Of a DNA stretch of 64,000 nucleotides, positions 62,548 to 64,000 are shown piece after piece. The DNA lies in assembly GCF_010669145.1 (NCBI RefSeq), contig NZ_CP048632.1:2934501-2998500 (forward strand). The letters are read 5' to 3'. The translations under genes were made by a program, and so were the position numbers. Each line of letters starts with the position of its first letter. Position 1 is the first letter of the stretch. This stretch comes from Rhizobium oryzihabitans (GTDB taxonomy: Bacteria > Pseudomonadota > Alphaproteobacteria > Rhizobiales > Rhizobiaceae). Below the pieces are notes generated by a model, which saw only the letters and a list, made by a program, of their open reading frames with translations, was not told the DNA's origin and ran no database searches.

Positions 62548-63947
62548 ATGTCTTCGTCGGTTGTTGCAGAAACCGTTCCCTCCGGATCGGGGTCGTGGCT
62601 TTCGCATTTCAAGGCTACGCTTGCTCTTGGAATTCCGCTTATCGGTGCGCAGCTCGCGCAGCTTGGTATCCATACCACTGACATGGTCATCGTCGGCCAG
62701 CTGGGGCGGAAAAACTGGCGGCCATGGTGCTGGCCGGGCAGTTCTTCTTCGTCGTTTTCATTTTCGGCTCGGGCTTTTCCGTGGCCGTCGTGCCGATGGT
62801 GGCGCAGGCTTACGGGCAGGGGGATGCGACGGCGGCCCGCCGTTCGCTGCGCATGGGCATGTGGGTGGCAATCGCCTACTGGGTCCTTGCTCTGCCGATA
62901 TTCTTCAATGCCGAGCGCATTCTGATCTATCTAGGGCAGAACCCCAATGTCGCGGCGCTGACCGGCCACTATCTCGCCATCGCCAAATTCGGCCTGCTGC
63001 CGGCGCTGCTCTTTTACGTGCTGCGCGGCCTTGTCAGCGCCATCGGGCGTGCCGGCATCATTCTTTATGTCACCATCATCATGCTGGTGATGAACGGCAT
63101 CTTGGCCTATGCGCTGGTGTTCGGCCATTTCGGATTGCCGGCGATGGGCATGAATGGTGCGGCCGTCGTTGCCGTCATCGTCAATGCTTTCAGCTTCATC
63201 TTCATTGTCGCTTATGTGCAGACGCGTGAGGAAACGAAGAAATACGAGTTGTTCGTGCGCTTCTGGCGGCCGGACTGGCATGCGCTTTTCGAAGTGCTGC
63301 GCCTTGGCCTGCCTATCGGCATCACGATCCTCGCTGAAGTGACGCTGTTTGCCGCCGCCTCCATCCTGATGGGGCAGATCGGCACCGTGCAGCTGGCGGC
63401 ACACGGTATCGCGCTCCAGCTTGCGTCCATTGCCTTCATGATCCCGCTTGGTCTCGCCCAGGCGGCAACCGTTCGCGTGGGCATAGCGCGCGGTCAGGGG
63501 GATTTCAAAAACCTCATTCGCGCCTCCATCATGATTTACGCGATTGCCTGCGGCATCGCGATCTGCGGCGGCATCCTGTTTGCGGCCATTCCGGAATTTC
63601 TGGCGAGCTGGTTTCTGGATGCGAAATTGCCGGAAGCGGCGGAAGTGCTCGCCTATGCCAGCAGCCTCGTTGTCATTGCCGGCATATTCCAGCTGGTTGA
63701 CGGCATTCAGGCCGTGACGGCAGGCTTGCTCCGCGGATTGAAGGATGCGCGCATTCCCGCGATGCTGGCGCTGATTTCCTATTGGCCGATCGGGCTGGCG
63801 CTTGCCTGGACCATGGCCTTTCCGCTCGGCTTTGGCGGGCGCGGCGTCTGGTTCGGTTTCGTGATCGGCCTTTCGACGGCGGCGGTTCTGTTGACCGTGC
63901 GCTTCGTCATTCTGGTGAAGCGTGAAATGAAGACGGCCCGCTTTTAG
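62548..63947 (+). pseudogene. MATE-family multidrug exporter, one-base frameshift
   Basis: Restored, a 466-residue NorM-like MATE exporter with 12 TM helices (Na+ or H+ coupled drug/cation efflux). The N-terminal piece reads ALGIPLIGAQLAQLGIHTTDMVIVGQLG. The rest continues in another frame as MVLAGQFFFVVFIFGSGF to the end. Adding one G to the G4 run at 62703-62706 gives GQLGAEKLAAMVLAGQ and fuses both. As printed, the first frame ends at 62925 and the second is open from 62724. The same type of defect appears in four other genes here, so a sequencing error is likely. Confidence 0.88.
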
Positions 63948-63955
63948 CGGGCCGT
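63933..63955 (+). terminator. Hairpin overlapping the MATE stop codon
   Basis: Stem ACGGCCCGC/GCGGGCCGT with the TAG stop in its loop. No T-run follows, so it may be a 3'-end stabiliser rather than a full terminator. Confidence 0.5.
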
Positions 63956-63977
63956 GATCGTTCTGCATGTAACTCTG

Positions 63978-64000
63978 TGTCATCATCCTTGCCCTTGAGC
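63978..64000. repeat. RIME-like palindrome, copy 7, left arm only (window edge)
   Basis: TGTCATCATCCTTGCCCTTG resembles the left arm of copy 1 (CGTCATCCTCGCCCTTGAGG). The remainder lies outside the window. Confidence 0.5.

Overview
This 64 kb window looks like part of the main chromosome of an Agrobacterium-group member of the Rhizobiaceae. The GC-rich coding style, the NerA-type nitrate-ester reductase, the rplY/pth/ychF neighbourhood, and the order abcR tandem sRNAs - vtlR/lsrB - trxB - lrp - lpsB - greA all point that way. I see no rRNA, tRNA, transposase, integrase or CRISPR array. It is mostly housekeeping chromosome with scattered accessory cassettes.

Layout. 0-8.3 kb: two MaoC hydratases, ychF, clpS, a GNAT, pth, a periplasmic binding protein coupled to a GGDEF-EAL protein, and rplY. 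8.4-16 kb: an MHYT-GGDEF-EAL protein, an AcoR-like regulator beside an aldehyde dehydrogenase, and a chemoreceptor. 16.1-19.6 kb: a four-gene envelope operon (polyprenyl-phosphate-type GT2, LAB_N membrane protein, ArnT-like GT, PAP2 phosphatase). 19.8-26 kb: prs, a lipoprotein, and the M24/pgeF/methyltransferase/lgt operon. 26-31.3 kb: ubiK, ybjN-proC-csaA, and a MarR/OmpR/histidine-kinase operon. 31.4-43.5 kb: SH3 protein, MBL hydrolase, cold-shock protein, EamA exporter, EAL protein, aspartate aminotransferase, Ca2+/H+ antiporter, a LysR/oxidoreductase pair, and arsR-nerA. 43.5-48.6 kb: the sRNA/LysR/trxB/lrp/lpsB/greA block. 48.7-51.4 kb: a radical SAM - DUF4130 - UdgX DNA-repair operon with a LexA-type box touching its start codon. 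51.5-64 kb: a diguanylate cyclase, a ribbon-helix-helix gene, carB, a LytTR regulator, small membrane proteins, a zinc metallopeptidase, an amino-acid-type chemoreceptor and a MATE exporter.

Themes. (1) Four cyclic-di-GMP proteins and two chemoreceptors lie in the window, and one GGDEF-EAL gene is coupled to a solute-binding protein in the manner of NspS-MbaA. (2) The most interesting accessory unit is the SOS-box-controlled rSAM/DUF4130-UdgX operon. (3) Long palindromic RIME-like repeats sit in at least six gene junctions, with a seventh starting at the right edge. (4) Five genes (the NDUFAF7-like methyltransferase, DUF4130-UdgX, the RHH gene, carB and the MATE exporter) each carry one missing base, mostly in G/C runs. 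Because carB is among them, a systematic sequencing or assembly error is more likely than real decay, and these genes should be read as probably intact in the living strain.
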